A stretch of DNA of 64,000 nt from Dokdonella sp. (GCA_024707225.1 JANQAE010000001.1:62001-126000); one strand, 5' to 3'; shown: positions 18,501 to 28,623, numbered from the stretch's first letter. A program made the numbers and translations. The notes: generated by a model not told the origin, from the letters alone.

Positions 18501-21500
18501 CGACGGCCGATCCGAATCCGGCCAACAACAGCAGCACGGCGACGACGCCGGTGAGCGCCAGCGCCGATCTGCACCTGGTCAAGACCGGGCCGGCCTCGAC
18601 GACCGCCGGCGAGGACGTCAGCTACACGCTGACGCTGAGCAACGACGGTCCGTCCGATGCGCAGGGCGTGAGCCTGGACGACCCGACGCCGTCGGGCCTG
18701 ACGTTCGTCTCGGCGAGCGCGCCGTGCGCCGGCGGCTTCCCGTGCGCGATCGGTACGCTGGCCTCGGGTGCGAGCTCGATGGTCACGGTGACGTTCGCGG
18801 TGCCGGCCGACCACAGCGGCGCGATCGCCAATACCGCGACCGCGTCCTCGACGACGACCGATCCGGATCCGTCGAACAACAGCAGCACCGCGACCACGCC
18901 GGTGGGCTCCAGTGCGGACCTGACCGTCGTCAAGACCGGTCCGGCCTCGGCGACGCCGGGCGAGAACGTCAGCTATACGCTGAGCGTCAGCAACGACGGT
19001 CCGTCCAACGCAGCAGGCGTGATCCTCGACGATCCGACCCCGGCCGGTCTGACGTTCGTCTCGGCCACGGCGCCGTGCGCGAGCGGCTTCCCGTGTGCAC
19101 TCGGGACCCTGGCCCCCGGCGCCGACCCGACCGTGACCGTGACGTTCGCGGTGCCGGCCGGCCATGCCGGCGCGATCGTCAATACCGCGACGGTGTCCTC
19201 GTCGACGGCTGACCCGGATCCGGGCAGCAACAGCTCGACCGTGACGACGCCGGCGCTGGCGAGCGCCGATATCGCGATCGCGAAGATCGTCGACGTCGAC
19301 ACGCCGAACGTCGGCGAGCCGGTCGTGTTCACGATCACGGCGAGCAACCTCGGCCCGAGCGACGCGACCGGCATCGTCGTGACCGACGCGATGCCGGCCG
19401 GTCTGAGCTTCGTCTCGGCGAGCGCCGCGCAGGGCAGCTACGACGCCGCGACCGGTGCGTGGACGGTCGGCGCGCTGACGTCCGGCAGCGATACGACGCT
19501 GTCGATCACCGCGACCGTCACGGCGCCGGGCGAGATCGTCAACACCGCGACACGCACCGCGGCCGACCAGACCGATCCGAACCCGGCCAACAACAGCGCG
19601 GTCGCCGCGATCAACGGCCAGCCCTCGGCCGACGTGCAGATCAACAAGACCGTCGACGATGCGACGCCGAATCTCGGCGCCGCGGTGACGTTCACGATCA
19701 CCGCGCACAACGCCGGTCCGAACGATGCGAGCGGCGTCGCGGTGACCGACCTGCTGCCGGCGGGCCTCGGCTTCCAGACGGCGACGGCGACCCAGGGCAG
19801 CTACGATGCGGTGACCGGACTGTGGCAGGTCGGCCCGATCGCGAGCGGCACGACGCAGACGCTGACGATCATCGCGCTGGTGCAGACGACCGACGCGGTG
19901 ACCAATCTGGCGATCAAGACCGCGCAGGTCGAGCACGACCCGAACCCGGCGAATGACCAGTCCGGCGTCGTCGTCAACGGCCAGGCCGCCGACATCCAGG
20001 TCGTCAAGGTCGTCGACGAGGCGGCGCCGACGGTCGGCGACACGGTGACGTTCACGGTGACGGTCAGCAACAACGGACCGAGCGCCGCGACCGGCGTCGT
20101 CGTGACCGATCTGCTGCCGACGGGCCTCGGCTTCGTCGATGCGGTGGCTTCGCAGGGCAGCTACGATCCGGCGACCGGCGAATGGATCGTCGGCGCGCTC
20201 GACATCGCGGGCGCCACGGCGACCGCGACGCTGACGGTTCGCGCGACCGCCGCGCAGGACGGCAAGTGGGTCAACACGGCCACGCGCACCGCCAGCGACC
20301 AGACCGATACCAATGCCGGCAACGACAGCGCGAGCGCGACCGTGGTCGCCGGCCCGAGCGCCGACGTCTCGGTCGACAAGACCGGTCCGGTGTCGGCAAC
20401 CGCGGGCAAGCCGATCAGCTACACGCTGACCGTCGCCAATGCCGGACCGTCGGTCGCGCAAGGCATCATGCTCGACGATCCGACGCCGGCCGGCCTGATG
20501 TTCGTCTCGGCCAGCGCACCGTGCGCGAGCGGCTTTCCGTGTGCGATCGGCGCGCTGGCGGCGGGCGGCGAGGTCACGGTGACCGTGAACTTCGCGGTCG
20601 GCGCCGATTTCACCGGCACGCAGATCGTCAACGTCGCGTCGGTGACCGCGACGACGTTCGATCCGAACCCGGCCAATGACCGCGATACGGTCAACACGCC
20701 GGTCGGCGCAGCGGCCGATCTGTTCGTGATCAAGCACGGTCCGGCCGCCGCGACGCCGGGCCAGCCGCTGGTCTACACGATCGACGTCGCCAACGCCGGT
20801 CCGTCCGAAGCGCTCGACGTGGTCCTCAGCGACGCGACGCCGCCCGGGCTGGTCTTCGTATCGGCCAGCGCGCCGTGCCAGGCCGGCTTCCCGTGCGCGC
20901 TCGGCACGATGGCCGCCGACGGCACCCGCTCGATCGAGGCGGTGTTCGCGGTGCCGGCCGACTATCAGGGGCCGGACCCGATCCTCAACACGGCCAGCGT
21001 CGCCTCGGCCACGGCCGATCCGAACGTCGGCGACAACGCCAGCACCGCGACGACGCCGATCGGCGCCAGCGCCGACCTCTCGATCGTCAAGACCGGCCCG
21101 GCCTCGGCCAGCGTCGGCCAGACGCTGCTCTACACGCTGACGATCGGCAATGCCGGACCGTCCGCGGCGCAAGGCATCGTCGTCGACGATCCGACGCCGG
21201 CCGGCCTGAGCTTCGTGTCGGCCAGCGCGCCGTGCGAGGGCGGCTTCCCGTGCGCGCTCGGCACGCTCGGCGCCGGCGGCTCGGCCGCGATCGAGGTCAG
21301 GTTCGCGGTGCCGGCCGACTACGCCGGCGACCGCGTCGTCAACACCGCGACGGTCGCGGCCGCCACGCCCGATCCGAACCCGGCCGACAATACCGCCGCC
21401 GCGACGACGACGATCGGCCGCCTCAGTGCGGATCTGTCACTCGTCAAGACCGGCCCGGCGACCGTGACGGCCGGCCAGCTGATCGCCTACGCGCTGGTGG

Positions 21501-21889
21501 TCCGCAACAGCGGTCCGGACGCCGCGAGCGAGGTCGTGCTCGACGATCAGACGCCGCAGGGGCTGAGCTTCGTGACGGCGAGTGCGCCGTGCGCGAGCGG
21601 CTTCCCGTGCGCGCTCGGCACGCTGGCCGCGAACGCGAGCGTCACCGTGACCGCGCAGTTCCGCGTGCCGGCCGACCATGCGGGTGGGCCGATCGTCAAT
21701 ACGGCCTCGGTGGTGGCGCAGACCGCCGATCCGACACCGGCCAACAACGCCTCGTCGGCCACCACGGTCGTCAATGCGGCACCGGCCGCCGAGCCGGTCG
21801 CGGTGCCGGTCGACGCGTACTGGATGCGGCTGCTGACGGCGCTGCTGCTGACGATGGCGGCGGCGGTGCAGATCACGCGCCGGCGCTGA
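12514..21889 (+). CDS. Giant DUF11-repeat surface/secreted protein, two frame breaks
   Basis: The repaired product is about 3125 residues. A signal peptide (AVAVASFVLAVFAGGVLASGA) opens a unique N-terminal domain. There follow about 21 DUF11-type beta-sandwich repeats of about 117 residues, recognised by ADLxLVKTGPA at the start and DPTPAGLTFVSASAPC in the middle. Two divergent repeats lie before them. Many units carry a Cys pair (APCAGGFPC). The end reads VPVDAYWMRLLTALLLTMAA followed by an arginine cluster, like an IPTL-CTERM sorting tail. One base is missing in a G-run near 13171 and one near 16361. The sister repeat at 19561 keeps the full GCGGCC where 16361 has GCGCC, so the second break is very likely an error or very recent. 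Probable adhesin or stalk protein. Confidence 0.85.
16000..17150 (+). repeat. Higher-order duplicated block in the DUF11 gene, copy 1
   Basis: Three unusual repeats in a fixed order (starting ADIGIAKIVDV, SADVQINKTV and AADIQVVKVVDE) follow one ordinary repeat here. They recur almost base for base at about 19200-20350. The copies are offset by 3200 bases, or 3201 after restoring the missing base at 16361. This shows a segmental duplication of several repeats at once on top of the basic 351-bp period. Confidence 0.8.
19200..20350 (+). repeat. Higher-order duplicated block in the DUF11 gene, copy 2
   Basis: Second copy of the four-repeat block at 16000-17150, with the frame intact. Differences between the copies are scattered substitutions, mostly at third codon positions (for example GGG versus GCG in the first repeat), so the duplication is not brand new and has been under coding constraint. 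Confidence 0.8.
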
Positions 21890-21895
21890 GTCCCG

Positions 21896-21927
21896 GTGCG
21901 GCGCGCGCCTGCCGGCGCGCGCCGCAC
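21896..21927 (+). terminator. Perfect 14-bp hairpin after the DUF11 gene
   Basis: Arms 21896-21909 and 21914-21927 are exact inverse complements around a TGCC loop, only 7 bases after the stop codon. The stem is pure G/C apart from one A-T pair. There is no T-tract, but the stability and position make a transcription end or a message-protecting structure likely. Confidence 0.6.
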
Positions 21928-22055
21928 GGCCTTCACGCACGGCCTTCACGCACGGCCTTCACGCACGGCCTTCACGCACGGCCTTCACGCACGGCCTTCA
22001 CGCACGGCCTTCACGCACGGCCTTCACGCACGGCCTTCACGCACGGTCTCCACGC
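21926..22055 (+). repeat. 13-bp tandem repeat array (minisatellite), ten units
   Basis: The unit ACGGCCTTCACGC is repeated nine times without a mismatch from 21926 to 22042. A tenth unit with two changes follows at 22043-22055. The array begins inside the 3' arm of the hairpin that follows the DUF11 gene. Perfect identity suggests recent slippage growth, so the copy number is likely to vary between strains. The remaining stretch to 22355 shows no gene. Confidence 0.9.
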
Positions 22056-22355
22056 GCCGTCGATGATGTGAGCGGGCGCCACGCGGCAGCAAAGGGTCGC
22101 TTGCGGCCAAGCGCGTGGCGATCGCGACGCGAGGCAAGCAGCATGATGGCCTGCGGCGCTCGCATCGGCATCGTCGCGCCGGACCCCATGTGCGCCGCAT
22201 CGAGCGGTTGGCAGATCGAGTCCGGTTCGCGCCCGATTCGACGGAGGCCGCGCTGCGGAGCTGCCGGGCCAGTTGCGCCACCGCAGCGTCGTGTGCGGCG
22301 TCAGCCCGCCGGCCGTCGCGCGACGAGCCGACGGAGCCCGCTGCCGTGTGCTTCG

Positions 22356-23363
22356 TCAGCCCGCCGCGAGCGTGCGGATCGGCCGCCGGAACAGATGCAG
22401 CGCGAGCTTGTCGGGGCGGAAGCGGCCGGCATGGTCGACGATGCCGGACTGTTCGAAGCCGAGGCGGCCGAGCAGCCAGCCGGGGCGCTCGCCGGACGGA
22501 TTGATCGTCGGATCGCTCGTGAAGACCAGCTCGAAGCCGGCCGCGCGCGCGCGTTCGGCGATCGCCGCGTCGTAGCGGCCGTGCGGAAACGACATCGTCG
22601 CCGGCGCGCGGCCGCCGTCGAGATGGGCGGCCACCTCGTGGCGTGCGCCGCCGAGTTCGGCGTCGAGGTCGGCCGCGCGCGGCATCGGCGTATGCGTCTT
22701 GCCGTGCGTGCCGATCGCGATGCCGCCGCGTTCGAGCGCGGCGACCTCATCGGCGCTGACCATGTGACGCAGGCCATCGTCGAGCGCGTCGGCGAACGGG
22801 GCGAGCACGCGTGCGCGCCCGGCCTCGTCGAGCCGCTCGATCGCCGCGATCACGCGGCGCAGGCTGTCGATGCTCTCGTCGCCGGCCGGACAGCCGGCGG
22901 CCGCGGCGAGATCGGCGACGCGCAGACGGCCGAGTCGCCAGCCGCCGACGATGCGCTCCTGATAGAACGCCAGCCGCCGGCCGATCACGTCGGCGACGAC
23001 GAACAACAGGCCCGGCACGCCGGCACGTGCGAGCCGCGGCAATGCGTAGTCGTGATTGTCGGACCAGCCGTCGTCGAACGTGATCAGCAGCGCGTGCGGC
23101 GGCAGCGGCCTGCCGCCGCGCCGCGCGGCCAGCACATCCTCGACCGAGACGATGCGGTAGTGGCGGCGGAAGAACGCGATGCAGGCGTCGAGCAGGTCGG
23201 CCTCGAGCGTGTAGTCCGGATCGCACGAGCGCCAGCGCGGATCGGTCCGCTCGAGCACGCGGTGGAACATGATCACCGTCAGCGTGCGGCGATTGCGCAG
23301 GTGGTGGTAGAGGCCGAGCAGGCCGCTACCATAGAGCCACTTCTTGGCAAGGTCGGACAGCAT
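22356..23363 (-). CDS. Polysaccharide deacetylase family protein
   Basis: A 335-residue protein of carbohydrate esterase family 4. Motifs in order: LTVIMFHRVL near residue 30, LLITFDDGWSDNHDYALP (the catalytic Asp and the metal Asp pair) near 100, GTHGKTHTPMP (metal His) near 250 and MSFPHGRYD near 290. It lacks a signal peptide and so probably acts in the cytoplasm or at the membrane. The start at 23363 gives MLSDLAKKWLYGSGLLGLYHHLRNR, as in related proteins. That ATG overlaps the ATG of the divergent glycosyltransferase within a single CATG. Such deacetylases usually sit in exopolysaccharide or lipid-carbohydrate gene clusters. Confidence 0.9.
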   Translation of the reverse strand: MLSDLAKKWLYGSGLLGLYHHLRNRRTLTVIMFHRVLERTDPRWRSCDPDYTLEADLLDACIAFFRRHYRIVSVEDVLAARRGGRPLPPHALLITFDDGWSDNHDYALPRLARAGVPGLLFVVADVIGRRLAFYQERIVGGWRLGRLRVADLAAAAGCPAGDESIDSLRRVIAAIERLDEAGRARVLAPFADALDDGLRHMVSADEVAALERGGIAIGTHGKTHTPMPRAADLDAELGGARHEVAAHLDGGRAPATMSFPHGRYDAAIAERARAAGFELVFTSDPTINPSGERPGWLLGRLGFEQSGIVDHAGRFRPDKLALHLFRRPIRTLAAG

Positions 23364-24282
23364 GGAAACGGGCCCGGTGGTTTCGGCCATCATACCGACA
23401 TACAACCGGCGCGAACTCGTCGTGCACGCGGTCGGCACGGTGCTCGCGCAGACCTTGCCGGTCGAGGAGATCATCGTCGTCGACGACGGCTCGAGCGACG
23501 GCACCGAGGCCGCGCTGCGCGGCGCGTTCGGCGATCGCATCATCTACGTGCGGCAGGCCAATGCCGGCGTGTCGGCGGCGCGCAATCGCGGCCTCGCGCT
23601 GGCGCGCGGACGCTATCTGGCACTGCTCGACAGCGACGACGAATGGCTGCCCGAGAAGACCGCGCGCCAGGTGGCGTGGCTCCAGGCGCATCCGGATTTC
23701 GGCATGGTGCTCTGCGACGTCGCGCGCACCGATGCCGACCGGCGTCCGGTCGATCGCCTCGAGCGGCGGCGGCTGACGCCCGAGGACGGCTGGGTGCTGA
23801 AGTGGGCGCTGCTGGAACCGGCGCTGGCGCCGGTCTCGGCGCTGTTCCGGCGCGAGGTGTTCGAGCGGACCGGCGGCTTCGACGAGTCGCTGCGCACGGC
23901 CGAGGATCTGGATTTCCATCTGCGCGTCGCGCGTGACTGGAAGATCGGCGTCGTCGACGCCGTGCTGGCGACCGCGATGCGTGGCCACGACGGCCTGTCG
24001 GCGCTGGCGCAGACCTATCAGGATTATGCGGCCGTCATCGAGCGTGCGGCTGAGGCGGCCGGCGATCGCGTCCCGTCCGACATCCGCGGGCGCGCGCTCG
24101 CCGCGGCCTACCTGCGCAGTGCACGCGGCATGCTCTTTGCGGGGCGCTGGGGCGAGGCCTGGAACTACGCGCGGCGTGCCTGGCGGGCCAGCGACGATCC
24201 GCGGCTGCGCCGGCAGGCGCTGGCGTTGCTGCCGCTGGCGGCGCGGCGGCAGGCCGCCCGGCTGCTTGGACGCGCGCGCTGA
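23362..24282 (+). CDS. Family 2 glycosyltransferase
   Basis: A 306-residue GT-A enzyme. It opens VSAIIPTYNRRELVVHAV and continues with EEIIVVDDGSSDGT, QANAGVSAARNRGLALARG and YLALLDSDDEW, where the DxD-type motif binds the nucleotide sugar and metal. FRREVFERTGGFDESLRTAEDLDFHLRVA holds the ED acceptor-side motif. The C-terminal quarter is Ala/Arg-rich and helical. The ATG at 23362 is preferred over a TTG at 23344; AAGG lies upstream. It is divergent from the deacetylase and probably adds one sugar to a surface polysaccharide. Confidence 0.9.
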   Translation: METGPVVSAIIPTYNRRELVVHAVGTVLAQTLPVEEIIVVDDGSSDGTEAALRGAFGDRIIYVRQANAGVSAARNRGLALARGRYLALLDSDDEWLPEKTARQVAWLQAHPDFGMVLCDVARTDADRRPVDRLERRRLTPEDGWVLKWALLEPALAPVSALFRREVFERTGGFDESLRTAEDLDFHLRVARDWKIGVVDAVLATAMRGHDGLSALAQTYQDYAAVIERAAEAAGDRVPSDIRGRALAAAYLRSARGMLFAGRWGEAWNYARRAWRASDDPRLRRQALALLPLAARRQAARLLGRAR

Positions 24283-24426
24283 CGGCGGCCGCGCCGGCAT
24301 TCGTGAAAGGCGCCACAGCCCCCGTGCGCATCGCCGTGCCCAGCCGCCGATCGGCGCAGGCGAGAATTGCGGTACGGCGCGGCGGTGCGCCTGGAGGCGG
24401 GCCGTTCGGCCCGCCTCGATCTGCGA

Positions 24427-25925
24427 TCAGTAGCCGTACAGACCGGCCGCCTTGGCATGCGCGGCGATCCGGTCCACCGACAGCGCCTGGCCGTAGAACA
24501 GCGCGACGTGGCCGAGCGTCGAGTAGACGAACGGGCGGTCGGCGTTCGGCTCGGACGCGACGTAGATGCTCGGCGCGGTCAGCGTGCCGGCATAACCGAA
24601 CAGGGTCTGCACCTGCAGCAGATGGCCGTTGATGTAGATGCGCACCTGCGCGGTCGTCGCGTCGAGCACGGCGGCCAGGTGATAGGTGCGGCCGGCATTG
24701 AGACCGGACAGGTCCACGCGCGTGCCGGCGCCGACCTGGATGCGCGGCTGCAGACCGATCACGCCGAAGCTCAGGAACGGATCGACACCGGCATCGCCGA
24801 TATAGAGGATCGGCTGATGGCCCGAGCCGAGCGTGTGCACGCTGACGACCGCTTCGACCGTCAGCGAGCCGCTCGGCGTCGGCGTGCCGGTCGGATTGCC
24901 GCTGGCGATCGCCTTGCCGTTGCCTTCGCCGAGGCGCACGTGGTTGGCGTCGCTGGTCGGCATCAGCCGGCTCCAGCCCGGCGCGATCGTGATCGCGGCA
25001 CCGGAGATCGTCGCATCGTGATGGCCCGGGCCGTGGTCGGCGAACGAGGTGCTGCCGGCGGCCTCATCGAGCGGGTAGTACAGCGTCGGTGCGTCGGCCA
25101 GGATCGCGTCGTACAAGCTCGGCGCGCCGCTGCCGCCGGTCACGGCGGCCCAGGCGTTGTTGCGGCGTGCGTAGAGCGTGCCGTCGGCCGGCGCATCGGC
25201 GAAGCTGCCACCGGCCGGACCGGCGGGGCCTGCGGGGCCCTGCTCGCCGGTGGCGCCGGTCGGACCGATGGGGCCGGCGGGACCTTGCGCGCCGGCCGGA
25301 CCGGCCGGACCCTGCGGACCGGCATCGCCGGTGGCGCCCGTCGCACCGGTCGCACCGACCGGACCTTGCGGACCCTGCGCGCCGGCAGGACCTGCCGGAC
25401 CGGCCGGCCCTTGCGCGCCCGCGGCACCGGTCGCACCGGTGGCGCCAGCCGGCCCGGTCGGGCCTTGTGGACCCTGCGGACCCTGCGCGCCGGTGGCACC
25501 GGTCGGGCCGGCGGGACCCGCCGGACCCTGCGGGCCCTGCGGACCGGCCGGGCCGGGATTGCCGCTCAGCGCATATTGCGCAACCGGCGTCGTCGCGACG
25601 GCCTGGCGCGGCAGCAGCGGCTGGCCGTTGACGCGCACCTCCAGCCACAGCTGGGTGCCGGTGAACGCACCCGGGAACGCGAGGCTGACCGTGAAGACGC
25701 CGTCGGCGACCGGGAACTGCGGTTCGGACTGCGTCGTGCCGACCTGCTGGCCGCCGGTCTGCGCGTCGTACAGCGCGAACGCCAGATCGTAGGGCCCGTT
25801 GGCCGGCTGGCCTTCGCGCATCAGCAGGCCCTGGTACGTGAAGTCGGGGAGCTGGGCGACCTGGGCGCGGCCGAGCCGGCGACGAGCAGCAGCAGGCCGA
25901 TCAGGAAATGCCGGAAGATCTTCAT
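24427..25925 (-). CDS. Secreted collagen-like protein with LamG-type C-terminal domain, one frame break
   Basis: The ATG at 25925 starts a signal peptide ([20 protein letters not shown]). The frame is lost near 25866, where GGCCGCGCCC probably lacks one G. Repaired, it gives about 499 residues. A beta-rich head ([22 protein letters not shown]) is followed by a GxxGPxG collagen-type region of roughly 35 triplets. After that comes a lectin/LamG-like domain with [12 protein letters not shown] and [20 protein letters not shown], ending AAGLYGY. The head and collagen layout resembles bacterial spike or appendage proteins. Its start overlaps the stop of the upstream 124-residue secreted protein (ATGA), so the two are co-translated. 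Confidence 0.85.
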
Positions 25926-26296
25926 GGATCGCAGTCCTCGAAACTGGTGCGTAGGATGGAATCGTCGAGACGCACGCCGGTCCAGAAGCCCGACGTCACG
26001 GTGAAGTCGCCGCCGCTCGAGGTGCCGCCGACCGGCTGACCGATCGTGCCGGCCAGGTCGAAGCAGGCGCTGAGCGCGCGCGAGGTACCGCCGCCGGCGA
26101 TCGCGTGGCGCGTCACCTGGTAGGTGTCGGCGCCGATCGGCGCGGCATGGCCGGCGTCGTCGGCGGCCAGCGCCAGCGCGGCGGCGAGCGCCAGACCGGT
26201 CGCGCCGGCCAGGCGCAGCACGCCGCCGGCACCCGATCGCGCACGTGGCCGCGCCGCGGGTCCGCCGGACCGCCCGGGCATCGGTAGGATGTTCAT
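25922..26296 (-). CDS. Small secreted protein, partner of the collagen-like protein
   Basis: A 124-residue protein. After a basic start it has a signal-like helix ([20 protein letters not shown]), then [13 protein letters not shown] and a [13 protein letters not shown] segment followed by [11 protein letters not shown]. It ends [14 protein letters not shown], one of three proteins in the window with a near-terminal hydrophobic-xxx-FE tail. AAGGGG precedes the ATG. The stop overlaps the start of the collagen-like gene, suggesting joint production. Function unknown. Confidence 0.75.
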   Translation of the reverse strand: MNILPMPGRSGGPAARPRARSGAGGVLRLAGATGLALAAALALAADDAGHAAPIGADTYQVTRHAIAGGGTSRALSACFDLAGTIGQPVGGTSSGGDFTVTSGFWTGVRLDDSILRTSFEDCDP

Positions 26297-26382
26297 GGAC
26301 TACCCCTTGCGATGAAATCGAATCGAGCCGTCGCCGATCGCAGTGAGCCGCGGCCGGAACGGGTTTCCTTCTCGTGCGGGGC

Positions 26383-27783
26383 TCAGCGCGCCCCGCGGCC
26401 GAACAGCACCACCTCCAGCGTCTGCAGCAGGATCGCCGCGTCGAGCAGGAGGTTGTGATTCTTGACGTAGAACAGGTCGTACTTGAGCTTCTCGGCGGCG
26501 TCCTCTTCGGTCGCGCCGTACGGAAAGTTCAGCTGCGCCCAGCCGGCCAGGCCGGGCTTCACGCAATGTCGCAGCTGGTAGTAGCGGATCTTCTTGGCCA
26601 GCTCGTCGACGAACTGCGGACGCTCGGGCCGCGGCCCGATCAGGCTCATGTCGCCGCGCAGGATGTTCCACAGCTGCGGCAGCTCGTCCAGGCGCGTCTT
26701 GCGTATGAAGCGGCCGACGCGGGTGACGCGATCGTCGTTCTTGGCGGCCCAGACCGCCACGCCGTTCTTCTCGGCGTCCGGACGCATGCTGCGGAACTTG
26801 GCCAGCGAGAACACCTGGCCGCGCTCGCCGACGCGTTCCTGGCGGTACAGCACCGGCGCGCGCCAGCCCGATTCGATGCGGATCGCCAGCGCCGTCAGCA
26901 GCATGAACGGCGACATCGGAACCAGTACCAGCAGCGCCGCGACCACGTCGAACACGCGCTTGGAGAAGCGGCGCAGCGGCGAGGCGTTGAAGCCGTCGGA
27001 GAACACCAGCCAGGACGGATCGACCAGGTCGAGCTGGACCTTGCCGAGCTCGCGCTCGAAGAAGGTCGGCAGGTCGGTGATCATGACGCCGTTCTGCTTG
27101 CACTCCAGCAGCTCGGCCATCGGCAGCGAGCCGCGGCGATCGTCCGAGCCGACGACGATCTCGGCGATCTGGCGCTGCTGCACGAAGTCCGACAGCGGCG
27201 TGCCGGGCCGCAGCAGGGTGTCGGCCGGCACGCTCGGCGTCTCGCCTTCCATCGGCAGGAAGCCGACGACCGCAAAGCCGCGCCGGTCGACGCGGCGGCG
27301 CATCCGCGAGGAGATCATCGAGGCGCGCCGGCCGCTGCCGAGCACCAGCACGCGGCGCTTGAGCGCCTCCACGTCGATCAGGCGCATGAACGCCGCGCGA
27401 TACGTGGCGACCGCGACGAAGCCGATCAGCATGCCGATGCCGGCGACGCCGCGGCCGATATACAGATGCGGCACCACGTAGTAGAGCAGGGCCAGGCCGA
27501 TGCCGCCGAGCAGGAAGCCGATCGCCTGGCGCGCGAGCACGCCGAACAGGCGCTCGCGCATGCGCGGCTGGTACAGGCCGAGCGCCGCCATCGCCAGCAC
27601 GATCACCGCGCCGAACACCAGCGAGCGCAGCAGGAAGCCGCCCGAATACTCGCTGAGCCACTCGTGGTCGTACCAGTAGCGGATCCGGACCGCCAGCCAC
27701 AGCGACAGCGCCAGCAGCAGGCCTTCGCCGGTCGCGAGCGCGATCAGCCAGCGATTGGCCTGGTCACGCAGGAAGCGCAGCAT
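26383..27783 (-). CDS. EpsB-type undecaprenyl-phosphate sugar phosphotransferase
   Basis: The start at 27783 (AAAGGA upstream) gives 466 residues, close to the usual size of the exosortase-associated sugar transferase group (TIGR03013 type). Four or five N-terminal membrane helices span about 1-120, then comes a Rossmann-like domain with RRVLVLGSGRRASMI. A further helix (VFDVVAALLVLVPMSPFMLLTAL) leads into the catalytic bacterial sugar transferase domain with APVLYRQERVGERGQVF, FRSMRPDAE, RKTRLDELPQLWN and MSLIGPRPERP. It would transfer a sugar phosphate to the lipid carrier, the first step of exopolysaccharide assembly. It is near the deacetylase and GT2 genes. Confidence 0.92.
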   Translation of the reverse strand: MLRFLRDQANRWLIALATGEGLLLALSLWLAVRIRYWYDHEWLSEYSGGFLLRSLVFGAVIVLAMAALGLYQPRMRERLFGVLARQAIGFLLGGIGLALLYYVVPHLYIGRGVAGIGMLIGFVAVATYRAAFMRLIDVEALKRRVLVLGSGRRASMISSRMRRRVDRRGFAVVGFLPMEGETPSVPADTLLRPGTPLSDFVQQRQIAEIVVGSDDRRGSLPMAELLECKQNGVMITDLPTFFERELGKVQLDLVDPSWLVFSDGFNASPLRRFSKRVFDVVAALLVLVPMSPFMLLTALAIRIESGWRAPVLYRQERVGERGQVFSLAKFRSMRPDAEKNGVAVWAAKNDDRVTRVGRFIRKTRLDELPQLWNILRGDMSLIGPRPERPQFVDELAKKIRYYQLRHCVKPGLAGWAQLNFPYGATEEDAAEKLKYDLFYVKNHNLLLDAAILLQTLEVVLFGRGAR

Positions 27784-28209
27784 CCAGCGTCCTTTGCCGG
27801 ATCCGGCGTGCGCGGCATCGTGCCCGGCCGGAACGCCGGCGGACTGCGAGAATCGCGGATTGTCGATATGCATCTGCGAGCACCGGTAGGGGGCCGGGCT
27901 CGGTGCCAAGCGAATCGCGTGCCATATCCGCCGAATGATACCTTTCCCGCGCCGTTGCTGCGCGATCGGGAGCGTGGTCGGCTAGCATTTCCCGATCGGC
28001 GGATGTCGTGAACCTGATCACATTGTCAGAACACGACGTTTCGTGCGCAAACGCGCCATGGCACGCGAGCGGCGAGCGGAGCGCCGGCCCGGCCCGATGC
28101 CGGCCGGGGGTGGCACAGGCTCGCGGACGGGTCGCGGAGACCGTCCTCGAACGAGAGGACGTCGGGTAGGGCGCGGGCGATCGGCCGATGTCCGACGCCC
28201 GCGAGCCGC
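27784..28209. promoter_or_regulatory. Intergenic region upstream of the sugar transferase gene
   Basis: No gene can be supported across these 426 bases. The part near 27925-28040 is less GC-rich and probably carries the sugar transferase promoter. Reading frames that cross the region have the Arg/Pro/Ala-rich composition of non-coding frames in high-GC DNA. Confidence 0.4.
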
Positions 28210-28470
28210 TCAGGACTTGCGGGCGGGCTCGTGCAGCACGCGGAACTCGCCCTCGATCACGCCGGGCTTGGCGGCCGCCGGGCGTGCCGGCCGGGTGACC
28301 GGGCGCGATCGGAACGCATTGACCCCGAGCATGATCACCGCGCCGACCGCCAGCACCGCGATCACCGCCAGGCCCAGCGTCAGCAGCGCCGCCATGATCA
28401 CCAGGCCCGCCGCCATCGCCAGGATGCGCAGCAGCGGATTGTGCATGCGCGGGAGTTTCCAGTAGAACAT
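28210..28470 (-). CDS. Small membrane protein
   Basis: An 86-residue protein with two closely spaced hydrophobic helices (LLRILAMAAGLVIMAALLTL and LAVIAVLAVGAVIMLGV). The basic, proline-rich cytoplasmic tail reads RPVTRPARPAAAKP and ends VIEGEFRVLHEPARKS. No clear ribosome site precedes the ATG at 28470, and the inner ATG at residue 9 is another possible start. It is divergent from the Rieske gene. Family not recognised. Confidence 0.65.
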   Translation of the reverse strand: MFYWKLPRMHNPLLRILAMAAGLVIMAALLTLGLAVIAVLAVGAVIMLGVNAFRSRPVTRPARPAAAKPGVIEGEFRVLHEPARKS

Positions 28471-28623
28471 CGTGCCGATCGCCTGTGACAGAATGGACGC
28501 GCCTGCCGAGCAGGCGTTCCTGGCGATTTTGGGACACCCGGCGGCCCGCGCAAGTGCCGGCCGTCCCGGTCGGCGCGTTCCGGCGCGCGCGGCCGCGCCG
28601 ATTGCGCATTCCCGGACGCTCCC

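Noticed and set aside
16238-21172. A 1644-residue open frame on the minus strand across the DUF11 gene
   Set aside because: It is the antisense of a repeat-rich, high-GC gene. Its product is almost only Arg, Gly, Ala, Asp and Val without any domain, and the plus strand holds clear DUF11 repeats.
21926-22055. CRISPR array
   Set aside because: The units are 13 bp, directly adjacent and without spacers, and no cas gene is near. It is a minisatellite.
26374-28011. A 545-residue plus-strand open frame
   Set aside because: It is antisense to the sugar transferase gene, which has all family motifs on the minus strand.
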